Program-made: the position numbers and the translations under genes
Assembly: GCF_020740795.1 (NCBI RefSeq)
Contig: NC_067296.1
Span: 4,007,001 to 4,071,000 of the forward strand
From: Apus apus
Taxonomy: Eukaryota; Chordata; Aves; Apodiformes; Apodidae
DNA length: 64,000 bases
Direction: 5' to 3'
Shown here: positions 26,661-40,100 of the stretch, in pieces
How the letters are laid out: each line of letters opens with the position of its first letter
Position numbering within the stretch: the first letter of the stretch is position 1
Notes under the pieces: generated by a model
What the model was told of the DNA's origin: nothing
What the model saw: only the letters and a program-made list of their open reading frames with translations
Database searches by the model: none

Positions 26661-28599
26661 GGTCTCCTGCCTGCGAGGACACCAGGCTCTGCCTCAGCCC
26701 CAGCCCTGGCTGGGAGCCCACCTGGGCACACCAGACACCTTGGCCCGAGGCTGCCCCCAGCCCCGGCAGCCTGATGCTGCATTTGACTCACATTATTTCC
26801 TGCCCGGGTGATACAAAGTGTTCCCAGACACACGCTCCCTCTGTGGCACCAAGAGCTGGTGCCTGGGGCATGTTTCCTGGCAGAGCTGGTAGGGGTTGAA
26901 GCGATAGCATTTTCCAAGCACTTACACCCAGATGCTTTCAAAAGCCCTGTGTGCTAAGCCTCAGCTGAATAGCTGAACGATCTCTTCCAGAGATGAGGAC
27001 ACAGAAAGGAGGAATTTAGTTGATTCTTTATCAATAACACCCAAAATGTCTTCTTTTTCTTCCCTTTTTTTTTCCCCCAGCAAAAGGACTTATCCTCAGC
27101 AACCGCAGCTTTGCCTCCCTTGCCTTTGCTGGTGGTTTAGAGTTGGAGCTCTTTGTCCTTAAACAGATCATCCTACTGTGTTCTCACCAGCTCCCCACCC
27201 TGATCTGGCTCCTCATCATCTCCATCTCACAAAGTCCTTCTGATGTCCTGGCATTGTCCTTGTCCCAGGGACATGGCCCCAGGGGCAGGAGGGGAGAGAA
27301 ACCAGCCCAGACCCAGATGGGCACCAATAAAACCCCCAAGTAGAATCTTAAACAGAGCAAGGGAGAGAGATGAGGAAAGTTTTATATTTCATGGTGGATT
27401 GTTCCTGATAACAGAGGAAATGTAGGTCTCCAGCCAGCCACAGAATGCTCCAAAGCACCCACAACAGACACAGCATGGGTTTTATCAAGCAGAAAAATAG
27501 TTCATCTCCCTTCACTTTCACTTAAAAGGTAATTTACCCAGAAAAAGCAACAGGAGAAATAACACAAACAGTTTCTGCTTCAGCATGATTTTTGTAACAC
27601 AGTTACCACATGAATCCCCTGCCTAGTGCAAAACCAGGGAGAATTGCTTGGGGACAACTGGCATCTTCTGAGCCACTGACATTTGCAGCCCAACATCTCC
27701 AGGCAAAGCAAAACCAGCACCTGGACAGTCAATCAGCCCCCTGTCCTGGCACATGTCCCCAGGGGCACATCCTCTGCTCCAGCAGACCAAGAGCCAGCAC
27801 AGCTTTGGATCAGGCCTTCCTCCTTGGGATTTCACAGCCCTCCTTCCCATCACCTGTGGATGGGGAGAAGGACAGGGAAGAAACAGGATCCCACTGCCTT
27901 CTGTGCATCACACAAAATGCAACAAAGGTGGATTGGTGACCTACTTCATCTGAGAGGCTGCAAATAACATGTAGCACAACTGATCTCCTTTCAGACCCAC
28001 CAGCCACGAGTAACAGATAAACCTACCTGGGCAAAGGAAGCTTTCACATGCTGGAGCACAGCCCTGGACTCACAAAGCCCCCAGGAACAGATGGATGAGA
28101 GGTACATGCCAGAGACATGCAAAGCTGGAGATGTTCAGCAGGTCCAGGCTTGACTGAGAGGAGCAGGGAGAAGGGGAAGGTGGGCTGGATGGAGACACAG
28201 GACCAGCTCACAGGAAGCTCAGCTGATGTGAGATGTCAGTGTTGAGATTGCTGTGCTTGTGTGAAACGGCCGGACTTTGAAACAGATCCCAGTAAACACA
28301 AAAGAGCCTTTAGTAGAGGCTGTAGGGCATCAAGGTGTAACAGAGCTCCCCCTGGCTGGGTAACACACGGGGCAGCACCAACACGAAGTTGCTCTCTGGT
28401 TCCCTGGGCCACCAGCCAGGCTCTGCACGATGCACTTGTGAGGGTTTGGGAGAGACAAAGGTCCTCAGAGAGGACAAGGGTTGGAAGCGATCAGCCCCCG
28501 CTCCTTGGCCCAAGTAACTCCTGAAATTTGGGTGGCTCCCCTTCTGATACAAAGCAACAGGGTGTTTGTCCTCTCCTGGGAGATGCTGTGGTGGATCCT

Positions 28600-28870
28600 C
28601 CACTCCTGCCTCTCCCAGCGCTCCCGGAGGAAGCAGCAGCTGCGAGAAGGAGCCGGGCCCCGCCGCTCCGGCCGCTCAGGGCGGGCTCTGGGCGGGACAA
28701 CACTCCCCCTTAGTGGCGAGAGCCCAGAATGAGCCTTCGGAGCAGAAATAACTCTAAAAAAAAAAAGGGGACAAAATGATCCGGCTCAACGCTGGGTCCG
28801 GCACGTACCTCTGGGTGTTTATCCGGCTGCGCGTCCGCAGCGTGGTGCTTCTCACCGCCTTCCAAACAAA
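28600..28870. promoter_or_regulatory. Small CpG-rich patch, possible promoter
   Basis: Local CpG and GC-box cluster (GCCCCGCCGCTCCGGCCGCTC, GGGCGGGCTCTGGGCGGG) in an otherwise CpG-poor desert. On the minus strand a donor-like CAGAG|GTACGT borders a possible exon with low edge 28809. It could be the promoter of an unannotated transcript, or a distant 5' exon of TOX2, which should start on this side on the minus strand. No coding evidence. Confidence 0.3.
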
Positions 28871-31311
28871 GATGCCTGACATTTGGAGAGGGGGGGAAAA
28901 AGGTTTTATTCCTTGCTAGGCAAGGATGCTGTGCAGCTCCCTGAAGGCAGAGCAGGGCTGGCTTCACAGGAGGGATCCAGGAGGCAGCCCCGGGGTGAGA
29001 CAGGCTGTCCACACCTTCCCTCTGCCTCGGCAGCCCGGGAGCATCCCTCGGGATGGAGCAGGATCGGGCCCCGTGGCAGGGAAGTCTCCAGGGACTCCCT
29101 GCGACTGCAGGGATCAGCGAGCAGAAATGAGCCTGTAAAGAAAACTTAGCAACAGTTAGAGCAAGTATCGATTTTGTGTTTGTCTGCTTCTGCAGGGCCT
29201 GAGAAATGGCAGATTCCAGCATTAACTGGGGTTGTCTTGGCTTCATTCAAACCTCAATTTACACCAACCCTGGGAACAGACGAGTACATCAGCAGAACTG
29301 AATCTAAAATGATTACTTCTCCCCCCTGTTATCTAGCCCTTTGGGGCAAATCTGACACCAATTTCAGTGCCCGTTACCTGCTGCACCATTACAGATAACA
29401 GCCTTTATTTGTACAGAGCTGCAGATTCTAATTTGATAGTGGAGTTTTTACCCCAGCAGTCTCCCTGGGCTTGGCAGCCCCTTCCCCAGCCCTTCATGCC
29501 AGCGCTGCTGCTGGGACAGCTCTGCAAACACAGGACACTAAAACCACACTTCTATGCACCAGACCTTGCACTCAAGCTCTGACTGTCCAAGGGAGGAAGG
29601 GGGCAGCCAGGAGGTGAAGGTGCAGCCAAAGCTTGGGGTGAAATTTCTAAAAGCAAACCAAAGAAACCCTCGGGGGACTTAGGAATGTGATTCCTCTTTC
29701 TTTTCCTACATCATCTGTCTAGCATTTTGAAAAGAAAAAAACCCAAATTAATTCATGTACCAGTAAGCCCCCTCTAAAAGCATTACATCTGCCTTTCCCT
29801 AGTCCATGCATGATCCAGGTGATGGCTTTGACCTCTGCCAACTATTCACATCCAAGCTGGATGCTGCCCTTGGCAAGGGGAGATGAGCCTGCATTTGTCT
29901 TCTGGCCAGTTCTGGTGAGTCTTCTCACAACAAGGGGTTTAACTCTCTGAAATTTCTCATTTCTCATGTTTTCCAAGTAGCAATAACAATTTCCTCACTC
30001 TGAGCCATTTGGTTTCCACAGTAAAATATTTTCCTGACCTCCCACCATATTTTAATCTTTTATTATTCCGTACTGGCAGAGGTAAAGAATTGCAGTTTTC
30101 TCACTCCAGAAAGAGGGAGGATTTTAAGTTTCCAAAGCACAGTTTCCTGTCCAGCTGCAGCCAGCTCTCAACATGAGCAGTTTCCATTTCTTGCAGAATC
30201 CAGGAGCTGCTCAGCTAATCCTCAGCACGTAACTATCAGGCTAAAATTATCCTTTTAATTTCCTAAATCTCTAAACCCACAGGTTGGAGTGTGATTAAAA
30301 AAAAAAGGAAAAAAAAAAGTATATGGGAAATTTTACAAGGTTATTGCTTAGCAACTGCTCAATAAATACCACAAGCAAAGACAGGAGAGGGGGCACTTTG
30401 CTGCGTGGAGTAATCCAGAGAGTCCAAGCATTTTTTGGCAAAGCAGAAGCTCCAGATGCCCACCCAGACCTCAGCACCCCTTGCACCCATCACAGGGTCC
30501 AAGGCAGCCTCCTTTCCTGCACCAAGCTATGATAAAGCTCATGAAACATCCTCAAGGTAGAACCAACTCCAGTTTAGCTGCTGATGGGAGCTTTTTTCAC
30601 CCCACTGCAGCACATCCACAGCCCCAGATGATGCTCAGCCTGTGTGAATCCTGTAGGGATGGAGAAGCACCAGAAATCAGGGAGCTAAGATCCTCCTGGT
30701 GCCGCCAACAGCCCTGCAGTAACATGGGATCACACCACTGCTCCAGAGGACAATCCCACCAGCCACCCTCCATGCCCACTGCAGCCTCTCCCTGCTTTGT
30801 GGGAACATCAGGCAGCCACGGGTGACACTAAAGGTCAAAGCTCATCTCACCTCTAAGCAATTATTCATTGTTTCATGCTCTGCAATTTACTCTGCTCTAT
30901 GCCACCCCATTAGTTACTAAGCACTGCATGTTAGCCAGGCCAACAGGGCAAGTTGGGGCTTGGTGGTTATTGCACCCAGGGCAGCAGCTTCTCCTGCCAC
31001 AGCTGTGGTGCTGGGCCCTGCTGCACCTCAGCAAGCCTGTCTGGCACAGGCAAAGCTCTTGCTTTACTAGGGTTTTATTGGCGAGCTAGAGAACAGGCTT
31101 CCTTTGCCTTCCTATTTCCTTTACCTACAAGAAATACCCAAAACAGGACAAAAAAAAGTCTTCATTCCCCACCCGCACCCCTGCACATGTGTGTGCAGGG
31201 ACAGCCCTCCCCACAGACCCAAACAGCCCCCTGTGAGCAACTTGCTGTGTGCATGGAGCTTCAGCAGGATTAGCTGGGAAAACAAGACAAAAAGGCTGGG
31301 AAATCCCTGCA

Positions 31312-31419
31312 GGCAGCAGGAACGAGCCCAGCAGCAGAGGGACAGGCAGCAGGAACAAGCCCAGCAGCAGAGGGACAGGCAGCAGGAACAAGCCCAGCAG
31401 CAGAGGGACAGGCAGCAAC
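31312..31419. repeat. 33-bp tandem repeat, 3.3 copies
   Basis: Units at 31312, 31345 and 31378, with a partial fourth to 31419. Units differ by a single G/A at one site. A 33-bp period keeps the frame, so a plus-strand frame reads as an 11-residue Q/R-rich repeat (QQERAQQQRDR type). There is no splice or start evidence that it is translated. Confidence 0.93.
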
Positions 31420-33967
31420 TCCCCCAGTGCTGGCCACAGAGTTCTGCAAGCTCAGCATCACTCTGCCCTGCCAGGCACTGCCTAGCTCCATCCTGAAGGA
31501 AGCCAATAAAATAAAATCAATAAATAAACCAACAAAGCCAATAAAAAACCCTGAGTGTCCTCTCTTTTTCTCCTTATCCCAGTATTTTTGCTTTCCTCAG
31601 CTTTTTCAGGGCTTGTCCTGGCTCGAAGGAACGTCTCACTTGCAGTCAGGACACTGCCACAGGGCTCTGGCTGTGCTATCCATCTCTTGGCCCTGCTAAA
31701 AATCAACTCTTTTTCCATCTTTGGATTCAAGCAAGGGATCATCTGATCTGTTGAGGAATGCAAAACACCAAAAAGAAATACAAAGATGAAAATAAAGCAG
31801 CAACCTGGGCTTCTTGCAGCTTTCCAGCAAGCCAGGCCATGGAAGGAGATCCCACTCCTGCTCAACAAAGGCAGTGCAGCTCCTGGGATTCTTTTGTCCT
31901 AACCTTTTTTATCAACCTAAACTAAGTTTCCAGGTTCCTCTTTGTGAATGAGGGTTGTATAGCCCGAGAGGGCTGGGTTACAGCAGAAGCTTCACAGGGA
32001 CAACAGTCAGGGCACAACCAGGGACACCATGGGGACATGGAGCCCTGGACTGAGAGCAGTCTCCAACAAAACCCCCTGCCAGGGTCTCCAGCTCCCATCC
32101 AGGGACTTTACAGCCAGCATAAAGTTCAACCTCTCTGAGATTTTGACTGAAAAGAAAGCAGAGCATCCAAACTAACAGAAAACCAAATCAAGTGGGGCTT
32201 CATTCCCCCACTCCAGAGCAGTGCCTATTCCCAAGCCCCAGGACAGCCAAGCCAGGCTGGCAATGTCCACACCAGAAGGAGCTCCATTTTTCAATTAAAA
32301 GCTAATTGCCTTTTTACTTATTAACTATGCAAGGCCTTGCTCATTTTCCTTGATATTTTTCTGCCCCTCAATCTTTCTTAATTAGCACTCTGCAATGCAG
32401 GGCACCCACCACTATCTGGATTTACAGCATCAGAGCAGCAGTTAATACTTCTCAGTCTCATAATCCTTTAATTTAGGGGCAGCTCCCAAACATACGTGCT
32501 GGGCTCATGCACCAATTTATTCTCCAGCTCAGGACTCCCAGTTCACATCAGTTCTGGGAAAAAAAAATGCAGTTCTATGCTTGATTATATTTATAAGGTT
32601 GCCCAGCACAGGAACAGCCAAGGCCACTAAAGCCCAAGCAGAGAGGGATGGTTTTATGACAATTTCTCTTAAAATAAGAACAGAATGGAAGCAGCTAAAG
32701 CCAGGCTTTCAGACAAGTGGTCCCAGCAGTCTTTCCAAAGCAAACATTGCAGCACTGAGAAACAGAAATAAAAATTACTTCATGGATTTGCTTTGGCCCT
32801 GAGCTTGTAGAAATGAGAAACGAGCTGGGTTTCAGAAACTCCCTTGTTTCCCAGGATCCAAGTTTTTATTAACAAGTTTGTCAGTAAGGATCCTTTTTCA
32901 ACACAAGCCACCACCTGAAGAACGAGATGTGTACACAGCCCTGCTGGTTTTACACCCTGCAAAGGGACTGGGGACTGTGACCCCATTAAGAGGCACTAGG
33001 GTGAACAGACCCTCTCAGCTGCACCTTTGCTGTGCTGCCCCCCTGCTGGAGGCAGATCTGCCACCAGGGGGTTTTGGTGGCTTGCAAAGGATGGCACATC
33101 AGAACACAGCACCAACGCAGCTCACCCAGAGCTGTTCATGTGCTGCTCTAACCTGTGAGTTGCTCTTCAGTTTTTCCAGCACCTTTCCAAATGCAGTTAC
33201 TGTATTGCTACAATTGCTACATTTCAGCCTTGGCTATGGCAAACAGGACCCCACATTACTGTTAACACACAAACAGCTACATGGATGCAGTTTTGGCCTC
33301 TGAAGGCAGAACAGCCTCTGCTATAACACACGCTCCTGATGCTGTTCCCCAACCCACCACTCCCTGCAGCCTCCCTCCACTCCTGCAGCTTTGCAGAGAT
33401 CCCAGCCATGCTGAGCTCACACACACTGTGCCACCTTCCCATCAAGCAGTCAAAACCATTTCTAAACAGCAGACCCCAGGCAGAGTCAAAGACCAAGGGA
33501 CAGGATGATGTTAGCACCATGGTTTATTTGAAGAGGGAGCACAGCCCCAGGAGAGGCACCCACCGCTCCCCACGCAGCAAGGCAGTGCAGAACAGCCCGT
33601 GGGCAGCAAAGGGACAAAGTCACCCCAAAGCACGTCCCCCCCGAGTGTACAACACCCTCCCTCCTCCTAGAGCCACTCCATCCCCAGAGGAGAGCTGGAA
33701 GGGTTGAAGTAAAAACAGACAGGAACCTTTGTAAAAGCTGCTCCCGAGGTACCAGAGCAGCCAGCAGGAAGTCCGGGCAGGCAGCGAGGCCGGTCTCCAC
33801 TATCCACTGCACCATCCAAGGTGGAACATGGCTGCTTCATTCTGGTTCTGCAGAACCCAGGTCTTGCAGAGAGAGGTCTTGCTGTTGGCTCTCCAACCCT
33901 CCCTCATTTGCCTTTCCATAAGGATCCCATAAGTTGCATTCCACACATTAGCCAGCAGTTAGCCCCA

Positions 33968-33973
33968 TTTATT
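33968..33973 (-). terminator. Poly(A) signal AATAAA for MYBL2
   Basis: AATAAA on the minus strand, 145 bases past the MYBL2 stop codon. It is the first canonical signal downstream and would give a short 3' UTR. A second AATAAA at 33523-33528 is an alternative that would lengthen the UTR to about 600 bases. Confidence 0.6.
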
Positions 33974-34117
33974 ACAATATAGATCTACCTGGGAACTGAA
34001 GGAACAAAATTCACCCCCACACTCTATAGGCCTGGCAGAGGGTATTTTTTCCTGTGGTTCCCCCTCCCCTTATTAAAAAAAAAATTAAAAATAAAATAAA
34101 AAATGCAGAACAATCCT

Positions 34118-37100
34118 TCATGATAAAATTAAGGTCCTTGATGTGTGACTCTGTTTCAACACGTCCAAAAACTGTCGAGCTTTTTCCTGCATTAAGATTT
34201 GGTCTCTGGTTCCACCACAGGCCACCACTTTCCAAGCCCTGGTCATCTACAGAGGGAAAAGAAAGCACATGTACAACACGGGAATTATGGGAGAGGACAA
34301 ACACATTGATACCCTGATTCAAAATACCTCAAAAATAAATAAAACTAACCAGCATCTGCTAACCCAGTGAATCATAGGATGGTTTGGGTTGGAAGGGACC
34401 CTAAAGATCATCTTGTTTCAACCCCCTGCATGGGCAGGGAGACCTCCCACTAGATCTGGTTGCTCAGAGCCCCATCCAACCTGCCCTTCAACACCTCCAG
34501 GGATGGGGCAGCCACAAATAATAAACAAATAAAGCTTCAGACTTAGGAGCACCCATCTTGCATCCAGGAGGAACCTTCACAGTACTAATCATCACAGCTT
34601 AGACGGTTGTTTCTAGCAAGGAGGGGTTACACCACCAGCAGTTTCCCAGGCAAGTGCTCCATTTCAGGGCAACCCATATGCCTTTTCAGGGCTTTCTGGA
34701 GACAAAAAAAAAAATTCACCCAAGGCACAAACCCAGTAAGACTCCTCATGCTGAAGAGATTCCAGAGGGATGGAAGGAGTTAATGAACAGCTTTAGGGTT
34801 TATTCCCAACCAGTCCAATTCCTAGTAGAGCTGCTCAGCCCCAGGTCTAGACTGGTCAGAGACCATCCTTCACCACAATTTGATGCCTTCAGATTCAGCA
34901 GGGCCCCACAGCACGAGCTGAAAATCAGGTGTGCAAGCAGAAAGGTCACCCAGCAACAAGTGTGCAGTGAAATCCCACTGCCCACAGACAGCAGAGCTGT
35001 ATTTGTACTCTGTCACCACACAAACTGCCTGTCACCTTCAAGTCCCTCCCAAAGCTTTATTTAGATGGGTCTATCAGCTCTCAGAGCAATTCAACCCTGC
35101 CTAGGACAGGAGGAGAAATGAAAGTGTTTAAGTAGGGTTTATTTTGAGAAGAGGAAGGAATTACTCTGGCTGAGGAGTACTTATTTGTCAGAAGAGCTTT
35201 GACAACTCTAATCCAGGGACAGCTGCAACCCCCCCTTGCTGCTGTGTTTTGTGAAGACTGAGCCAAGGCTCCTCAGTGAAGAGAACACTGCACCTAGGCT
35301 CTTCCTGGGATGTGAAAACATCCCCATCCCAGTCCACAGCTTCATCCCCTCTCCACAAGCAGAGCATTTCCATCCTCATTCAAGGCACTGGGGAGATCCC
35401 ATGACTTGGCCCAAGCAAACATCTGCAAATTCATGGTCCAAATCCCCTTCTCTAAACCACACGGCCCAACAAAGCAAGGTTACCCTCCACTAATGCACTC
35501 TGCCTGCAAATGTACCAGGCAGTGAAGATTTTAGAAAGAGCACAAGAAACTCTTTGTGCCCCAAAAGGGCATTTTTAGGCTGCTGTGATTCCAGCAACAC
35601 CCAGATACAACTGTGTGTGGAGCTGAGGGACAGAGTAGCTGTAACAGCACCACCCTCAGCACCAGCTGCAGGGTGGCACATCAGCTGGAGCTCTGTACTG
35701 CCATGGGTTGAGGTAAACAGCAGCATAAAGCCAGCCCAGGCTGCCTGTGGCACACATCACAACCTACAAACACCCTAAAAATCACAGAGGTGGGAAATAT
35801 ATTTTTTTAAGCACTTATACAGCACTTCAGACCTGCTATGCTCAGAAAAACAAGAGATGAGACTATTGTTTCCCACTCATGGAGCATTCACTGGAAAAAG
35901 GAAGGTTTACTTCACTGCTGGATCAATCCCCCAAATTCCCTGATGGACTGGGACAGGATGCAGATTCCCAAGAGGAAATCCAAGGCCAAACATGCTAAGT
36001 AGGCTCAGCTCTGATTCACCACAGGGCTTTGAGCCTCAGCAAAAGGGCAGGTTTACAGAGACAGGAGGAAGCTGTAGCAGGACAAACATGGTCATCTCCT
36101 AACCCTGGTGCCAAGGTAGCCCTGACAGCCTATGGATGCCTATGCAGGAGCGTGCAGAGCTTCATCCCCTTGCTCCTCCTCTCGAAGAGGAACAGGGCTG
36201 CACTTGCAGCTGATCTCCTGATGGGGACAGCAGTGGCTGCAGGGCTTACCGGTGCTGGTGGTCTGAAATGGCTCGGCATTTTCCTGTAGGACATTTTCTC
36301 TGGCTGCACTTGCACGAAGGCCCTGTTGAGCAAACCACTGTCGTTCTTCCTGCTCGAGGAGGAAAGATTCAGGGACCTCGACAGGAAATTCACAGGCTGA
36401 AAAAGGGGAAAAAAGAAAAGCATAAGGAGACAAGTTTGTTTGCTCTAACAGGGCTGCTATCTGGCCTGGCCAAAAGGCCAGCAAACAAATCCAGCCCTCC
36501 ATCCACACTCAGAGGTCCTGTTCCAAGGCAACCCCAGCAAATCTCCCACTGCTCTTTGCACAGGGGTTCTTTGGAGCAGAAGTCAGCTCTGCCCCTGCTC
36601 TGAGCACAGGCCCCCTCACCTGGGCTCTTTTGAAACAGACAGTCTTGGGGAGGGCAGGTGCATTCTGAGTCATGTCTTCATCCACAATGTCCAGGGCCAG
36701 AGACTTCCGGACCTTCTTGATGGGACTCCTGCGCAACTGAGGGACATGGAAAAACAAGGGTCACCAGGAATCAACCCAGGGAACTCCTATCCTGAGGGCC
36801 CAGGGTGCACATCAAGCCCATGTCAGCCCAAGTTTGCATTGCACCAGCACCTCAGGAAGGTGGTGTGCTGCAGCCTTCCCCACCACAGGGCACAGCAGCT
36901 TTCAGTGCTCTCCTCTTGGCATCAAGAGCCACTGATTTAGAAGAGGAAGCCCCTTTTGGTAGGAAAGGAAGGCCACCAGGGAACTGACCCAAAAGACCCT
37001 GCACACCAACCCACAACCTCCTGGGAGCCCAACAGATGCTCCAAGTGTGCCATGGGTCTCTCCTGCAGGTTAGGGACACAGCATCTCCTAACACAGACGA

Positions 37101-40100
37101 AGTTCAGCATAGGCCAGGACACAGCCTGCCCTGTTTTAAGCAGGTCTGAACCTCAGGCACCTCTTGCTGATTAAAAGGCAGCAGTCACAGGCCAAAATCT
37201 TTTCAACATCAAGAGCAGGATGAACAAAATCAGCCAAAACACCCCTTAGCAGCACAAGACAGCTCAGCAGCAGGTACTAGATGCAAAATCAGTTCACCCC
37301 TTGTTTCCCCTTCTGTTTCTCAGGCTTCACATCATCCTCTATGATGAGTTCAATGCCAGCTTCACTTCGGAGCACTTCTTTCAAGTCTTCTTCAAGGTGA
37401 GGAGTCTGTGGCTTGTATAAAAAGGAGAGAAAGCACAAGACAGTCAAAATCTATATGCTGAGAAGACTCACAAGTATTTCCCCCAAGGGATAATTGCGTT
37501 GGGGAGCCCACAGTGGGAGGACAAACACAAAGACAACATATTTACTTCCCAGCTGGAAAAGCTATGGCAAGATTTCTGCTAGCCTGACAGATTTACAGGA
37601 TCTCCAGGCATGAGAGACATGTAGCTGAACCCCAAATGTGCCATCGAGGGACCAGTATGCACAGAAGGCCTGGGATACTGGAAACTGCCATCCCCACACC
37701 TGCATTGAGAGACCTAGTTCCTCAGAGATGCCTGCATAGATTGTTCCCTTGCTTTTTCTTAAGGTCACCAGTAGCCAAGCACTGCAGCTTGATTCAAGGG
37801 CAGGTTTGGGCACTTCTAAGCTCCTCTGTAAACCAGCTAAAGTCCTGTGGCTACTTACCAGGATCATGACAAGATCCCCTTCATCCCTCCCATCTCAGCC
37901 TGGCACTACCAAACTGTATCTTGTTGTGGCCCAAATAACAGCTCACTCACAGCTGCACTGCAGCCTTCCCCACATAGAATTATAGAACATGTGGGGATGG
38001 AAGGGACCTTTGAAGTTCACCTAGTCCAGCCCCCCTGCAGTGCACAGAGACCTTTTTAACAAGATCAGGTTGCTCAGAGCCTCGTCAAGCCTGACCTTGA
38101 AGTTTTCCAGGAATGGGGCCTCCACAACTTCCCTGGGCAACCTGTTCCAGCCCTTTACCACCCTCATTGTAAAGAACTTCTTCCTAATACCAAATCTAAA
38201 CCTACCCTGCTCCAGTTTAAGGCCATTGCCCCTCATCCTATTGCTACAATCCCCTTATCAACAGTCTCTCCCCAGCTTTCCTGTAGCCCCTCCAGGCACT
38301 GGAAGGCTGCTACAAGGCCTGCCTGGAGCCTTCCCTTCTCCAGGCTGAACAACCCCACTTCCTGTTTCCATTCATTCTGTTTCTGCCATCAAGTGACAGA
38401 CTTGCCAAGTGCTTACCAGAGGTCTAATTGGTCCATATTTCTCCAAGGCATTTTTGAAAGGTGTGGGAGTGTGAGGAGTGTTGTCCACCACATACTTCTG
38501 ATCTGGTGTGACAAAGCTGGCAGCAGAGAGTGGGCAAGATGAAGAATTAGACATGCTGTAACCCACACCAAGTAACCCCTGTCCTGAGCCCTCTCATTAA
38601 AAGAGCCACCTGCAGAGTCCCATGTGGTGGCAGCAGAAGCCACCTGCCTGGCTTGCACTGCCAGCACTCCTAAACCCTGTGTTGATCAGGGCAGTGACAT
38701 GTCAGCCAGCAAAGTGCTGCCTGTGCTGAGCACCTCTTCTCACCTGCCTGGTACAGCACCCTGGGTAACCACCAGCCCAGACTGCCCCTTGGGGCAGGCA
38801 AAGCAGAGGGTGCAGAGCTAAAGGGATGGATCTGAACAGCTCTTGTTGAGGACACCAAAACCCTTCCCTGTTGGCACAGGGCTCACAGCACAGCAATGTT
38901 TCCCAGACAAAGACATGCACAGAAGGCAACAGCCCACTCAGCAGCTGAGCACCAGGATGGTCACTTGGCTGCAGCCCAGTGCAGCCTGGACAGTTGTTCC
39001 CTGCAGCTCACAGAGGAGCTGTCTTTGGGGGAAAACATCGACTGATGAAAATCCCCATCCTGCCCTGCTCTTCTCCCAGTCATGCCCATACAAGCAGTGG
39101 GGCAGGTATGTTTGAACTGGAAAAGGGTGCCCTCAAGTGGGGATGGGGGAGGAGGAAAGCACTCACGCTGAGTTCTTCTGAAGCAAAGGGGTCTTGTCCC
39201 TGTGCAGCGGGGTGGTGACAATCACCTTCTGACTGCACACAGGTGTGGAGGTCAGAGAGGGGTTCTCCAGTTCTAGTGTATCCTGTTTGGTCCAAAAGTT
39301 TAGGAACTGCACAGAAAAGACAGACACTCAGTCTCAAGCATCATAGCACAGTATCACAAATCACTACTTCTTCCTAAATATGGGGGAAAACTGAAGCAGG
39401 GACAATCCTTCCACACTCAGCGGCACAAGAGGGATCTGTCCCAGTACAAACCAGGATGACTCTTACAGACTGATACACCCATGACAAAGGCTGAAAGACA
39501 CTTAGCCCCTTTGCAACATAGACAAGCCCAGAAGCATTTTCCAAAGCACAGCAACTCCAAGATCTGCACAAGGCACAAGCTGCCCAGCCTGCCTGTGTGA
39601 CTTCACTGGAAGTGACCAGGAAAAGCCACTGTCCACTGGTGCTGCACAGCTACCCACAGCTGGGGCAGCAAAGCTGTGGGGACAGGAGCACCATGCTCCA
39701 GGGATCCAGCAGCAGGCAGGCATTAGGATCTGCACAAAGGTGCTCCCTCCTCATAGCAGGCACCTGTCCTGCCCATCACACAGGGAACACATGGCATTAG
39801 GGCACACAGACAGAGCACAAATGTGCTTATTAGCTCATGACCAAGCCCTGAGCAGAGGAGCACAGACTGGGCTCTGCCATTGCTCTGTACCTGAGATGGA
39901 GAGAAGGGCAGTGTCTTGACAGGGGTGCTCTTGGGTGTCATGCTGTTGCAGGAGTCAAGGAAGGAAAGGCTGGTGCTGGTGGCATTCTCCGTGACAGGGG
40001 AGAGGGAGATCTTCCTCTTCTTCTGCCTCTTCAGCACAGAGGGTGGTGTGCCAAAGCTCACCTCTGCGTGTGGGGAGATGGGGATGAGCTCCCCCTTGCT

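Larger units (their letters stand above)
26661..33960. other. Intergenic, with a small CpG patch
   Basis: Beyond the CR1 copy, the notable items are the CpG-rich patch at 28600-28870 and the 33-bp repeat at 31312. Short A/T runs and unremarkable unique sequence fill the rest. The last few hundred bases (33520-33960) may be 3' UTR or downstream flank of MYBL2. Confidence 0.5.
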
